Below are positions 27,797 to 37,139 of a stretch of DNA of 64,000 nt, piece by piece; the first letter of the stretch is position 1, and every line of letters begins with the position of its first letter. The notes beneath the pieces were generated by a model. The model worked only from the letters and a program-made list of their open reading frames with translations, was not told the DNA's origin and searched no databases. The stretch comes from JALZKA01 sp963725035 (GTDB taxonomy: Bacteria > Actinomycetota > Thermoleophilia > Solirubrobacterales > 70-9). The translations under genes were made by a program, and so were the position numbers. The stretch covers positions 310,001 through 374,000 of the forward strand of contig CAVRWX010000001.1 of assembly GCA_963725035.1 (NCBI GenBank), written 5' to 3'.

Positions 27797-28789
27797 TCAT
27801 AGGCGAGCCTCCGGGCGCTGGATGAGGACCGCGCCGAGCACGATCGCGCCCTTGGTGACCTGCTGCACCTCGGTCGAGAGGTTGAGCTGGGTCATGAGGC
27901 TGAAGATGAGCGCGAAGGTGAGGACGCCGAGGAAGGTGCCGACGATCGTGGCCCTCCCGCCCATCAGGGAGGTGCCGCCGATGACGACGGCGCCGATTGC
28001 ATCCAGTTCGTAGAGGTTCCCGCTCACCGGCGACGCGCTGCCGAGCCGCGCGCAGAGCAGCACGGCGGCGATTCCGACGAGGAAGCCGGAGAGGATGTAG
28101 ACGCTGATGATCACTCGCCGGACCGGCACCCCGGCGATGCGAGCGGCCTCGCGGTTGCCGCCGACCGCGACGACGTGGCGTCCGTATCGCGACCGGTTGA
28201 GAACGACCCACCCGGCGATCGTGACCCCCAGGAAGACATAGACCGAGACGGGGATCCCGAGGATCTCACCGGTCCCGAACCAAAGCAGCGAGCCCACCGC
28301 CGGGTCGCCGAACGACCCGCCGTTCAGATCGAGAAGGCTGACCGGTTGTTTGTCGTTCAAGAGCAGCGCCAAGCCCTTGGCGATCGAGAACATCGCCAGC
28401 GTTGCGATGAACGGGACGACCCGCCCGAAGCCGATGGAAGTCGCGTTGATCGTGCCCAGCAGAGTCGCGAAACCGATCGCGCCCAGGATGAACAGCCAGG
28501 TCGTGCCTTCCGGATCCACCAGGATGCCGCCGAAGACGCCGGCGGCGGCGAGCACGGAGCCGACCGAAAGATCGATCCCTCCGGTTGCGATCACGAAGGT
28601 CATACCGATGGCGATCACGCCGACGACGCTCGCCTGCGTGAGCATGTTGCGGATGTTGTCCCAGGTCGGGAACGTGTCGGGCTCGAGGATCGCGCCGACC
28701 ACGAAGATCAGGACGACCACGATCGCCAGCGCGTACTCCTGGAATTGCATCGCTCCAAACCGGTTGCGAAGCGCGGCGACTGCGCTCAT
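27797..28789 (-). CDS. Sugar ABC transporter permease (RbsC-type)
   Basis: A 330-residue multipass permease with eight to ten hydrophobic segments, such as YALAIVVVLIFVVGAIL, VVGVIAIGMTFVIATGGIDL, WLFILGAIGFATLLG and FLVGIAAVLLCARLG. The conserved EAARIAGVPVRR coupling loop and IDLSVGSVLA are typical of the BPD_transp_2 family. Its ATG overlaps the stop of the ATPase gene by four bases (ATGA), so the two are translationally coupled. It exports nothing recognisable; function is uptake with the adjacent ATPase and binding protein. Confidence 0.94.
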   Translation of the reverse strand: MSAVAALRNRFGAMQFQEYALAIVVVLIFVVGAILEPDTFPTWDNIRNMLTQASVVGVIAIGMTFVIATGGIDLSVGSVLAAAGVFGGILVDPEGTTWLFILGAIGFATLLGTINATSIGFGRVVPFIATLAMFSIAKGLALLLNDKQPVSLLDLNGGSFGDPAVGSLLWFGTGEILGIPVSVYVFLGVTIAGWVVLNRSRYGRHVVAVGGNREAARIAGVPVRRVIISVYILSGFLVGIAAVLLCARLGSASPVSGNLYELDAIGAVVIGGTSLMGGRATIVGTFLGVLTFALIFSLMTQLNLSTEVQQVTKGAIVLGAVLIQRPEARL

Positions 28790-30331
28790 GTGACCTCCTC
28801 CACTAGATCGGTTGACTCCGTTGGGGCGACGGCATGGCGCAGAAGCTCGCGCTCGCTCGCGTCCTTGCCCGCGACCTCGGCCACGAGCTCGCCCTCGCGC
28901 ATGACCAGGATGCGGCTGCAGATCCCCACCAGCTCCTCAAGCTCGGACGAGACCACGAGGACCCCCAGCCCGGCGCTCGCGAGGTCGGCGATCACGCGGT
29001 AGAGCTCGGCCTTCGTTGCGACGTCAACGCCCCGGGTGGGCTCGTCGAGCAGGAGCACCCGGCATTGGCGAAGCAGCCAGCGCGCCAGCACGACCTTCTG
29101 CTGGTTGCCGCCGGAGAGCTGGCGAACGATGCGGTCGGGGTCGTCGGGAACCGTGTTCAGCGCGCGGAGCTGCTCGCCCGCGGCGTTGCGCTCGGCGCGG
29201 ACGTTCAGGAGGATCCGCGCGAACTTGGCCCAGGTCGGCCAGTGAGACGTTCTTGGTGAGGTCCCAGTCGAGCAGCAGCCCCTGCGACTTGCGGTCCTCG
29301 GGGGCCAGGCCCAGGCCTGCGGCGATCGCGCGGTCGGACCGGTTGGGAGGCAGGCGCTTGCCCTCCACGAAGACCTCGCCCTCGTCCGGCTGATCCATCC
29401 CGTAGATCAGCCGCAGGAGCTCGGACCGGCCCGAGCCCACCAGGCCGCCCAGACCGACCACCTCGCCCGCATGGACCTTGAGGCTCACGCCCCTCACGGC
29501 CGGCAGCCCCCGCATGTCGCGGACCTCGAGCAGGACGTCGCCGAACTCGGTCGGCCGCTCCGGATAGAGCTGCTCGACCTTGGCGCCGACCATCAGCTCG
29601 ACCAGATCGTCGGTCGTCGTGGTGGCCGGGATCCCCGTGGCGGCGGTCCGGCCGTCGGTCAGGACGGTGACCCGGTCGCCGATGCGACGGATCTCGTCGA
29701 GGCGATGAGTGATGTAGACGACGCCCACGCCCTCGGCGGTCAGCCGGCGCACGACGCCGAAGAGCGTCTCGATCTCGCCTTCGTCCAGGATCGCCGAGGG
29801 CTCGTCCATGATCAGCATGCGCACGTCGTGCGACAGCGCGCGGGCGATAGAGACGACCTGCTGCGCCGCCGGCCGCAGGGAGCTGACCCGCACGCGCGGG
29901 TCGATTCCCTCGTGCCCGAGGCGAGTGAGCAACGCCGCCGAGTCGCGGCGCATCTTCTCCAGGTCGAGCAGCGGTCCGCGCAGCGGCTCATGCGCCAGGA
30001 AGATGCTCTGCGCGACCGAGAGGTCTTCGACCAGATCGAGCTCCTGGTAGATCGTCGCGACGCCGCGGCGCAGCGTCGCGGCGGGGTCGCCCGTCGGGAG
30101 TGGCTCGCCGTTGACGAGGATCTCCCCGCCGGTCGGCTCGACGGCCCCGGAGACGCACTTGATCAGGGTCGACTTGCCGGCGCCGTTGGGTCCCAGGAGG
30201 CAGTGGATCTCGCCCGCGCGCACGTCGAAGTCCACTCCCTTGAGCGCCTTGACGCCGGGGTACTCCTTGACGAGGTCGCGGACCTCGAGCACTACCGGCG
30301 CCTCTTGGGAGACCTTCGCGGGCTCGCTCAT
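28786..30331 (-). CDS. Sugar ABC transporter ATPase (two nucleotide-binding domains), one frame break
   Basis: About 514 residues when one extra base near 29245 is ignored, the RbsA/MglA size. The first domain has Walker A GPNGAGKSTLIKC, Q-loop IYQELDLVEDL, a degenerate signature LRPAAQQVV and Walker B MLIMDEPSAIL; the second has a diverged Walker A GLVGSGRSELLR, the signature LSGGNQQKVVLARWL and Walker B VLLLDEPTRGVDV. The break lies between KNVSLA and the C-terminal part. The gene starts ATG at 30331 and overlaps its neighbours on both sides by four bases. Confidence 0.92.
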
Positions 30332-31254
30332 GCTGCATCCACCAGCGGCCGGAGGTTGTCCCGGGCGATCTCCAGGCCACCCTCGATCTTTTCGTCCGAG
30401 CCGCCCCACTCGGGATCCTCGTGCTCGACCGAGAGGACGCCGTCGAAGCCGCCCTCCCGCAGCGCCTCGACGTAACCGGGGAAATCCACCTGGCCGAGGC
30501 CCGGGACACGGAACTGCCACCAGCCCATATCCCAGGGATCCTTTTCGCGCGTGGACATGCGACCGAAGAACCCGTAGCGGTTGCGCTGGTCCGGGAACGT
30601 CTCCGCGTCCTTGGCGTGCGCGTGGATGACCTTGTCGACATACGGGCGCAGCGCCTCCACGGGGTCGATGCCGATCCAGAGCAGGTGCGACGGATCGAAG
30701 TTGAGCCAGAGACCCAGGTCGAACATCCACTCCCACAGCTCGGGCGAGTACGCGAGGTTGCCGGGGTAGCCGTCCGGGTGCCAGCCCTCCATGACGCAGT
30801 TCTCGATCATCAGCTGGACGCCGCGCTCGCCGGCGTAGTCCACGAGCGGCGGGAATACCCGCTCGGCCTCGCGGAGGTTCTCGGCGACGCTCTTCGACAC
30901 GTCGCGCCCGACGAAGGTGCCCACGGGCACGCCGCCCAGTGCCGCGGCGACGTCTACGCATGCCCGCACGTGGTCGTTGATCTCCTGCCTCTGGCCGGGA
31001 TCCGGGTGCAGGTTGTTGTCGTAGAACGCAAGCGCCGAAAGACCGACTCCGTGGCGCTCGAGCGTCTCCTGCGCCCGTTCTGCCTCGGCTTCGTCGTAGC
31101 CGTCGCCGGCGATGTGGCAGGCGACGAACGGCCTGTCGCCAAGGCGCGGCCACGCGGCTAGCTCGAGCGTGTCGAAGCCGTGCGTGCCGGCCCACGCGGC
31201 CACATCGTCGAGCGAGCGATCCGGCATGCAGGCGCTCAGCAGACCGAGCTTCAT
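30328..31254 (-). CDS. Sugar phosphate isomerase/epimerase (xylose-isomerase-like TIM barrel)
   Basis: A 308-residue AP-endonuclease-2/xylose-isomerase-like barrel protein. Opening strand MKLGLLSACMPDRSLDDVA and metal-site segments MIENCVMEGWHPDGY (Glu), FDPSHLLWIGIDP (Asp, His), HAHAKDAETF and LSVEHEDPEWGG (Glu, His) give the full metal set. Members isomerise or epimerise sugars and inositols; YcjR and IolE/IolH-type enzymes are neighbours of such transporters. It sits between the dehydrogenase and the ATPase in the ABC operon, with four-base overlaps on both sides. Confidence 0.9.
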   Translation of the reverse strand: MKLGLLSACMPDRSLDDVAAWAGTHGFDTLELAAWPRLGDRPFVACHIAGDGYDEAEAERAQETLERHGVGLSALAFYDNNLHPDPGQRQEINDHVRACVDVAAALGGVPVGTFVGRDVSKSVAENLREAERVFPPLVDYAGERGVQLMIENCVMEGWHPDGYPGNLAYSPELWEWMFDLGLWLNFDPSHLLWIGIDPVEALRPYVDKVIHAHAKDAETFPDQRNRYGFFGRMSTREKDPWDMGWWQFRVPGLGQVDFPGYVEALREGGFDGVLSVEHEDPEWGGSDEKIEGGLEIARDNLRPLVDAA

Positions 31255-32432
31255 CGCGCGACCTCGACCCAGTTGCGAGTGGTTGCGGCCTCAAGTACCG
31301 CTGCGGTGATCGTCACGGCCCGGACGCCATCGTCGCCGATCGGAAGGCCGTCGGGAGCGTCCTCGCCGCGGATCGCCTTGTACGTGTCGGCGACGAACGC
31401 GTCGAAGCAGTCGGCGTAGCCCTGCGGATGACCGCCCGGAAGGGTCACGTAGGCAGCGGCCTCGGGCGAGAGCGTCGCGAAGTCACGCGGAATGGACTCG
31501 CCTCCGGAGCGGCGCCCCACCCACAGAGCCTCGGGCGTCTCCTGGTCGAAGAACAGGGACTCGGCCGACCCGGAGATCTCGAACCAGAGATGGTTCTTGC
31601 GCCCGGCGGCGACCTGGGAGATGACGACGGACCCGATGACGCCGCTCTCAAGTTCGAACATCAGCGCGGCGATGTCCTCGGTCTCGACGTCGCGGACAGC
31701 GGTGGCAGCCCCGTCGCCGGCGCGGTCGAACGAGTGCCCGCCGGCGGCGGCGCGCTCGGGATGCGCGATCGCGGTGCGCGCCGCGAGGCGAACGATGCGC
31801 TCGCCGGTGACGAACTCGATGAGATCGCACCAGTGGGAGCCGATGTCGGCGAAGGCCCTGGAGGCGCCACCCAATCCGGGGTCGACCCGCCAGTTGTCGT
31901 CGTCCGGCGAAAGCAGCCAGTCCTGCAGGTACCCGCCGTGCACGAGTGAGATCGCGCCGGCGGACCCGTTGGCGATCCGGGCGCGGGCCTCCCGCACCGT
32001 CGGGTAATACCGGTAGACGAACGGCACCGCCAGTACGCAGCCGCTGTCGCGTGCGGCTGCTGCCAGCTCACCGGCACCCTGCTCGTCGAGAGCGATCGGC
32101 TTCTCGCAGACGACGTGCTTGCCGGCGCGCAGGGCGGCGAGCGCGTGGGTGACGTGCAGGTGGTTGGGAGTGCAGACGTGGACGACGTCGATCGCGTCGG
32201 AGGCGATCAGGTCCTCTGCCGTCTTGAAGCCGGTTTCCGCACGCAGCTCTGCGGCCGCCTGCGCCGAGCGCTCGGCGCTGGAGGCGACGACACCGGCGAT
32301 CCGGCCACCTGCCAGCAGCGCGGATCGCGTGTGGACCCGGCCGATGAAGCCGGTTCCGATGACGCCGGTTCGCAGCTCCTGGGTCCGCGCGGAAACGCGA
32401 TTCTGAAGCGCCAGCGGCGCGCCCTCCTCCAT
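31251..32432 (-). CDS. Gfo/Idh/MocA-family oxidoreductase
   Basis: A 393-residue NAD(P)-dependent sugar dehydrogenase. Rossmann start TGVIGTGFIGRVHTRSAL, then CTPNHLHVTHALAALRAG and HVVCEKPIALDEQGAGEL, the EKP motif used in catalysis. The C-terminal domain holds DIGSHWCDLIEFVTGE. It would oxidise a sugar or inositol to a keto product for the isomerase encoded next. It is the first gene of the transport operon. The ATG at 32432 stands 7 bases after TAGGTT with a TTGACA -35 at a 17-base spacing, and no ribosome-binding site, so its mRNA is probably leaderless. Confidence 0.93.
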   Translation of the reverse strand: MEEGAPLALQNRVSARTQELRTGVIGTGFIGRVHTRSALLAGGRIAGVVASSAERSAQAAAELRAETGFKTAEDLIASDAIDVVHVCTPNHLHVTHALAALRAGKHVVCEKPIALDEQGAGELAAAARDSGCVLAVPFVYRYYPTVREARARIANGSAGAISLVHGGYLQDWLLSPDDDNWRVDPGLGGASRAFADIGSHWCDLIEFVTGERIVRLAARTAIAHPERAAAGGHSFDRAGDGAATAVRDVETEDIAALMFELESGVIGSVVISQVAAGRKNHLWFEISGSAESLFFDQETPEALWVGRRSGGESIPRDFATLSPEAAAYVTLPGGHPQGYADCFDAFVADTYKAIRGEDAPDGLPIGDDGVRAVTITAAVLEAATTRNWVEVAR

Positions 32433-32439
32433 GGATGCG

Positions 32440-32476
32440 AACCTAACCTACTTTTGCGCTTGTGTCAAGCAAAAGT
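32440..32476 (-). promoter_or_regulatory. Promoter with overlapping operator for the ABC/catabolic operon
   Basis: Minus-strand -35 TTGACA (32463-32468) and -10 TAGGTT (32440-32445) are 17 bases apart, 7 bases before the ATG. A perfect 8-bp inverted repeat, ACTTTTGC (32450-32457) and GCAAAAGT (32469-32476), straddles the -35 box, so a repressor bound there would block RNA polymerase. The divergent ROK regulator is the obvious candidate binder. Confidence 0.75.
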
Positions 32477-32580
32477 CAGTTAGCGATCACACGAAACTTC
32501 GAAAATCAGCGCTATTTGCAGGGATATTTCTGCGGAGTTTGACATGTACAAGTCCGCCTGATTGACTTCTGAAACCGCCG

Positions 32581-33805
32581 ATGGCTAACCACGATCCACG
32601 CTCTGCCCCGCTCTTCGGCCCCGGATCCATGCTCCAGCTGATCCGTAGCGCCGACGGCACAACGCGCGCCGAGCTCGTGACGCGGACCGGGCTCGCCCGC
32701 TCGACCGTCGCACAGCGGTTGGACCAGCTCTTCGCGCACGGTCTCCTTCGCGAAGCGGGTGAGAGCGGTTCGACCGGCGGTCGCCCGCCGATGATGTTCG
32801 CCTTCAACCACGACGCCGGCGTGATCCTTGCCGCCGACCTCGGAGCGACCCACGCGCGGCTCGCGCTGACCAACCTGGGCGGCGAGGTCATGGCGGAGGA
32901 AACCGGCGAGATCGAGATCGCCCGGGGGCCCGAGGAGGTTTTGGACTGGGCGGACGAGCGCTTCCACGTCCTGCTGCGGGAGGCCGGCCGGCGCGATCGC
33001 GACGTATGCGGCATCGGCATCGGCGTCCCCGGTCCCGTTGAGCACGCGACCGGGCGTCCTCGCAACCCACCGATCATGCCCGGCTGGGACGCATACCCGA
33101 TCCCCGAGCGGTTCACCGACCGCTACGACGTCCCGGTTCTCGTCGACAACGACGTGAACATCATGGCTCTGGGCGAGTACTGGACGCAGTGGACCGAGAT
33201 GGACCACCTGCTCTTCGTCAAGGTCGGGACGGGGATCGGTTGCGGTGTCGTTGTGGACGGCGCCATCCACCGGGGCGCGGACGGGGCCGCCGGAGACATC
33301 GGGCATATCCGGGTCGCCGGCGCCACAGGCGGATGAAGCCACCTGCGCCTGCGGAAACGTGGGCTGCCTCGAGGCTCTCGCCGGTGGCCGCGCGATGGCA
33401 GCTCGGCTGAGCGAGGAAGGATTCGCAACCGCCGACTCGCGCGCCGTCGTGGATCTCGCTCGTGGCGGAGAGCCGGCGGCGGTCCAGCTGGTTCGTGAGT
33501 CCGGCAGGTTGATCGGCGAGGTCCTCGCCGCCTCCGTGAACTTCGTCAACCCGTCTGTGATCGTCGTTGGCGGCGACATCGCCCAGGCCCAGGAGCAACT
33601 CCTGGCCGGGATCCGCGAGGTCGTCTACCAACGCTCATTGCCGCTGGCGACGCGGCACCTCCGCATTGTGCGCAGCCAACTGGCAGACCGCGCGGGCGTG
33701 ATCGGCGCCGCGGTGATGGTGATCGAGCAGGTGCTGTCACCAGCGGCGATCGACGCTGCGATCGCTGCGGTCGCGCCGGGCGAGCGCGCCTTCGCCGCGG
33801 CCTAG
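32581..33805 (+). CDS. ROK-family transcriptional regulator, one frame break
   Basis: About 407 residues when one extra base near 33320 is ignored. Residues about 15-60 (MLQLIRSADGTTRAELVTRT, GLARSTVAQRLDQLFAHGLL) form the winged HTH of NagC/XylR-type ROK repressors. The sugar-binding ATPase-like half begins GVILAADLGATHARLALTNL, with DNDVNIMALGEY and GTGIGCGVVVDGAIHRGADG; the zinc motif CxCGxxGC appears after the break as TCACGNVGCLEALAGG. It diverges from the sugar operon, so it probably binds the ACTTTTGC/GCAAAAGT operator and is released by the imported sugar. Confidence 0.87.
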
Positions 33806-33859
33806 TCCAGGAAGCGGTCGCGGCGAAGACGGCGGGTAGGGATGGACGAGCCCGCTCCC

Positions 33860-34027
33860 CTAGCGCCAGAGGAGGTCGGCGAGGACCGCCGCGGGGTGCA
33901 GGGGTCCATCCGGGCGGGCGCTGCGGTGCCGAGCAGGCAGCCCGTCGTCCGGCCAGCGATTGCGCGTTCGGGATTGGATCTCTCGGCTCCGGTCGTTGGC
34001 GAGTTCGATGTTGATCCGGTGGTCCAT
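33860..34027 (-). CDS. Small hydrophilic protein, divergent from the CGNR regulator
   Basis: A 55-residue reading frame starting MDHRINIELANDRSREIQSR and ending LHPAAVLADLLWR. It is supported by AAGGAGG seven bases before its ATG, a strong site for this window. Small MxHxxxxxLAxxRxxE-type proteins are widespread in actinobacteria with no known role; that resemblance is from memory and weak. It reads away from the CGNR regulator across a shared 53-bp imperfect palindrome, suggesting that the regulator controls it. The plus-strand frame over the same bases (33842-34072) lacks a start signal and is a shadow. Otherwise the gap 33806-34109 holds only this gene and the operator. Confidence 0.55.
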   Translation of the reverse strand: MDHRINIELANDRSREIQSRTRNRWPDDGLPARHRSARPDGPLHPAAVLADLLWR

Positions 34028-34042
34028 GACGCCTCCTTGAAA

Positions 34043-34102
34043 CCAGCGTTTAGCTTACGGTGGTTAGTGTAGCACCACTGAAACGTAATTGCTGGTTACA
34101 AT
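34043..34102. promoter_or_regulatory. Divergent promoter region with 53-bp imperfect palindrome
   Basis: Arms 34043-34063 and 34075-34095 match at 15 of 21 positions as an inverted repeat, centred between the divergent starts. TACAAT (34097-34102) stands 7 bases before the ATG of the CGNR gene at 34110 and is a good -10 box. No clear -35 is seen. It may be an autoregulatory operator. Confidence 0.55.
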
Positions 34103-34109
34103 ACGGAAC

Positions 34110-34667
34110 ATGCCCGTTGGCCACGACCATGAGACGAGCAGCGCGCCCGGCGACCTGGAGATCGTTCGGCGCCTCGTCAACAGCTACGACGCCGAGACCG
34201 GACAAGAGGACCTGAGCGGCCCCGCTGAGCTCTCGGCCTGGTTGGACGAGATCGGCCTCGCCCAGGCCGCCGAGGCGACCGCTGCTGACGTCACGCGCTT
34301 TGTCGAGGCCCGCGAGGCCTTGCGCTCCCTCCTTCGGGCAAACAACGGCGCCCCCCTCCCCGATGGCGCGAGCGAGCGCCTGAACGTTGCGCTCGCCGGC
34401 GCAACGGCGGAGGTTCGGTTCGCGGGCGGGTCGGCAACGCTCGAGCCCAGCGGGACCAAGCCGGAGGCGGCGCTCGCCCGGATCGCCCTGATCGTCCGCG
34501 ACGCGATGGTGAGCGGCGAGTGGGCGCGGCTCAAGGTGTGCCCGGCCGACGATTGCGAGTGGGCGTTCTACGACCGCTCGCGGAACCGGTCGCGCACGTG
34601 GTGCGATATGCAGGACTGCGGCAACCGCGCGAAGGTTCGCGCGTACCGAACCCGCAAATCGCGCTGA
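34110..34667 (+). CDS. CGNR zinc-finger / ABATE-domain regulator
   Basis: A 185-residue protein of the putative stress-induced regulator family. The N-terminal ABATE domain covers about residues 10-120 (LEIVRRLVNSYDAETGQEDL onward). The C-terminal zinc finger is KVCPADDCEWAFYDRSRNRS followed by WCDMQDCGNRAKVRAYR, with the CGNR motif and four Cys ligands. ATG at 34110 is chosen because TACAAT lies 7 bases upstream; a frame start at 34089 would precede the promoter. It is divergent from the 55-residue protein and 46 bases upstream of bioA. Confidence 0.87.
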   Translation: MPVGHDHETSSAPGDLEIVRRLVNSYDAETGQEDLSGPAELSAWLDEIGLAQAAEATAADVTRFVEAREALRSLLRANNGAPLPDGASERLNVALAGATAEVRFAGGSATLEPSGTKPEAALARIALIVRDAMVSGEWARLKVCPADDCEWAFYDRSRNRSRTWCDMQDCGNRAKVRAYRTRKSR

Positions 34668-34713
34668 CTCAGACCGGCGGTTCCGCCGAGGTGATGTCTA
34701 GTGTCGCCCCCGA

Positions 34714-36064
34714 GTGAGAGAAGGGCGTACCCAAGACCTCGACGCGCGGCATCTGTGGCACCCGTTCACACAGCAGCAGGGTTGGTCTGAGGACGAAGCG
34801 CTGGTCATCGAGCGCGGGGAGGGCACCGACCTGATCGGCTGCCGACGGCCGCCGCTACATCGACGGCGTCTCCTCGCTCTGGTGCAACGTCCACGGACAC
34901 CGGCATCCCGGCATCGACAAGGCGATCCGCGATCAGCTCGACCGCATCGCGCACTCGACGATGCTGGGGCTCACCCACCCGCTGGCCGCCGAGTTGGCCG
35001 ACCGCCTGGTCCACATCGCGCCGCCCGGCCTTGATCGCGTCTTCTACTCGGACTCCGGCTCGACCGCGACGGAGATCGCGCTCAAGATGGCGTTCCAGTA
35101 CTTCCAGCAGCAGGGCGAGACGGAGCGCCGCTCCTACGTCTGCCTCCGCGACGCCTACCACGGCGACACGATCGGGGCGGTGTCGGTCGGCGGGATCGAC
35201 CTCTTCCACGAGTGCTACGGCCCGCTCCTCTTCGACGCACATCACGTCACTCCAGGCGACTCCTCTGAACTCGAGTGCATCCTCGACTTCCATGACGGGG
35301 AGATCGCCGCCGTAATCGTCGAGCCGCTCGTCCAGGGAGCGGCGGGGATCCGGGTGCAGCCGCCCGGCTTCCTGCGCCGCGTTCGCGAGCTCTGCGACAA
35401 CCACGACGTTCTCCTCATCTGCGACGAGGTCGCAACCGGGTTCGGGCGGACCGGGACCATGTTCGCGTGCGAGCAGGAACGGGTCTCGCCGGACCTCATG
35501 TGCGTCGCGAAGGGCCTGACCGGCGGCTACATGCCGCTCGCGGCCACCCTGGCCACCGAGAGGATCTACGCGGGCTTCCTTGGCGCGCACGAGGAGTTCA
35601 AGACCTTCTTTCACGGCCACACCTACACGGGCAACCCGCTCGCGTGCGCGGCGGCGATCGCGAGCCTGGAGGCGTTCGAGAGCGAGGGCACGCTGCTCAA
35701 GCTCCAGCCGAAGCTCCGCCTCCTCGGCGAGCTGCTGGGCGACGTCGCAAAGATGCCCGAGGTCGCCGAGGTGCGCTGCCGCGGCTTCATGGTCGGCATC
35801 GACCTCGGCGAGCACGACCCCGCGCTGCGCCTGGGCCATCGCGTGACGCTCGCGGCGCGCGAGCGCGGCGCGATCATCCGGCCGCTCGGCGACACGGTGG
35901 TCCTCATGCCGCCGCTCGCGATCTCGAAGGCGGAGCTGCGGCGCCTGGTCGCGATCACCGCGGAGGCGATTACGGCGGCATGCGCGGAGGCTGGTGGCGC
36001 TTCGGAGCCGGCGAGGCTGCCGGCGGCGGCCGAGGCCGCCGAGCCGCTGCGGCGCGCGGCTTAG
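34714..36064 (+). CDS. bioA: Adenosylmethionine-8-amino-7-oxononanoate aminotransferase, one frame break
   Basis: About 449 residues when one extra base near 34849 (GGCTGCCGACGG) is removed. The start REGRTQDLDARHLWHPFTQQ contains the BioA signature HLWHPFTQ. After the break come DGVSSLWCNVHGHRHPGIDK, YSDSGSTATEIALKMAFQY, AYHGDTIGAVSVGG, ICDEVATGFGRTGTMFACEQ, and the PLP lysine in CVAKGLTGGYMPLAAT. It converts KAPA to DAPA. It lies about 8 kb from the bioBFD cluster. GTG start at 34714 with TAGTGT 9 bases upstream suggests a separate leaderless promoter. Confidence 0.93.
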
Positions 36065-36087
36065 GGTTCGGTTCGCGAGCAGGGCTC

Positions 36088-36213
36088 GGCTGGCGCCGAT
36101 TCGCCGCCGCCCGCGTGCCTGACTAGCGCCGATTGCCGCCGCCCAGGCCTGACTAGCGCCGATTCGCCGCCGGCCGCGTGCCGGACTAGCGCCGACTCGC
36201 CGCCGCCCGCCCG
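36088..36213. repeat. Imperfect tandem repeat, four units of about 30-33 bp
   Basis: Four units begin with GACTAGCGCCGATTCGCCGC or a close variant (first unit GGCTGGCGCC), separated by CCCGCGTGCC-type text. The array starts 23 bases after bioA and immediately precedes the repeat element at 36250. No coding frame is convincing. Confidence 0.75.
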
Positions 36214-36249
36214 GGCCCAGGGTTGATGGCGCTGCGGAGCGGCTCGAGA

Positions 36250-36509
36250 GGCGATAAAGGGGATTGATGGGGCGCCTGCGAGGGCTCGGTCGCCGCGTGT
36301 GTACCCAACGTTTCGCTCAGCGGGAGCGGATTACCACACGTCGCAAAGATCGCGTTTCCGCACGCGAAAACGAGCTTCCGACCCGCGTGTGTCATCTGGC
36401 GTTCGCTCAGCGGTCGCGGATTACCACACGAGCAATCTGAGGCGTGAATCGAGCGCAACGAGCGCCGACCGGGGCTGCGTCACGCCCACTTCCCACCCCC
36501 TTTATTGCC
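36250..36509. repeat. Intergenic repeat element copy B with two 45-bp palindromes
   Basis: The stretch 36065-36605 contains no gene; it holds the tandem array and this element. Left end GGCGATAAAGGGG (36250-36262), right end CCCCCTTTATTGCC (36496-36509), an inverted match. Palindromic units at 36296-36340 and 36386-36430 have arms CGTGTG/CACACG and the core TTCGCTCAGCGGnnGCGGATT, with a 45-base spacer containing GCGTTTCCG. Left-end-to-first-unit distance (33 bases) matches copy A (31). The minus-strand frame across it repeats CGNPxPLSE and looks like a by-product. Confidence 0.72.
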
Positions 36510-36605
36510 AATTCGAGTGCGCCGGCACCCTCGACCACGACTGAACTATCCAGCAATCGCGAAAATCAAGCCGTGATGAAACGGCCCCGGCGCCGTAGTG
36601 GGGAT

Positions 36606-37139
36606 ATGAACGACGTCTTGATCGCGCCCGCTCAGGCGGCGCCGAGCGACGCGGAGGCTGCCTTCGAGGAGCTCTACCGCTCGTCGCGGGACGACGTGTT
36701 CGCCTACGTCTCGGGCCTGGTGCGCGACCGCTCGGCGGCCGAGGACGTGACCGCGGCGGCGTTCGAGCGGGCCTACAGGCGCTCGTCGTCGTTCAACCCG
36801 GCTCGCGGGACGATGCGCGCGTGGCTCTTCGGCATCGCGCGGAACGCCGCGCTCGACGAGCTGCGCCGCCGCAAGCGCCACGTCGAGATGACCAGCGAGC
36901 CCGTGGCCGATACCACCCCGGCCGACGAGGAGGCCGAGGTCGCCATGCGCCGCGCCGCCCTGCGCCAGGCGATGGAGAAGCTTTCCGCACGCGAGCGCGA
37001 GCTCGTCGCCCTCAAGTTCTTTGCCGGCCTCTCGACCGCCGAGATCGCAAGCGTGATCTCGGTCGGCGAGCGAGCGGCGGCCATGCGTGTCCACAGAACG
37101 ATCGAGAAGCTGAGGAGGGCCTGCGATGAGGCTCGATGA
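36606..37139 (+). CDS. ECF-type RNA polymerase sigma factor
   Basis: A 177-residue sigma-70 family protein. Region 2 spans about residues 20-90: AAFEELYRSSRDDVFAYVSG, RSAAEDVTAAAFERAYRR and GTMRAWLFGIARNAALDELR. Region 4 near residues 120-175 has LSARERELVALKFFAGLSTA and ISVGERAAAMRVHRTIEKLR, the promoter -35-binding helix-turn-helix. ATG at 36606 is used; an in-frame ATG at 36576 is possible. Its end overlaps the start of the DUF4349 membrane protein by 14 bases, so that partner is likely its regulator. Confidence 0.88.
   Translation: MNDVLIAPAQAAPSDAEAAFEELYRSSRDDVFAYVSGLVRDRSAAEDVTAAAFERAYRRSSSFNPARGTMRAWLFGIARNAALDELRRRKRHVEMTSEPVADTTPADEEAEVAMRRAALRQAMEKLSARERELVALKFFAGLSTAEIASVISVGERAAAMRVHRTIEKLRRACDEAR

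Noticed and set aside
33842..34072. Plus-strand 76-residue frame
   Set aside because: No ribosome-binding site, unusual composition, and the minus-strand 55-residue gene in the same place has a strong site.
36186..36458. Minus-strand frame repeating CGNPxPLSE over copy B
   Set aside because: The frame is created by the DNA repeats, has no start signal, and a similar frame appears over copy A. No protein family fits.
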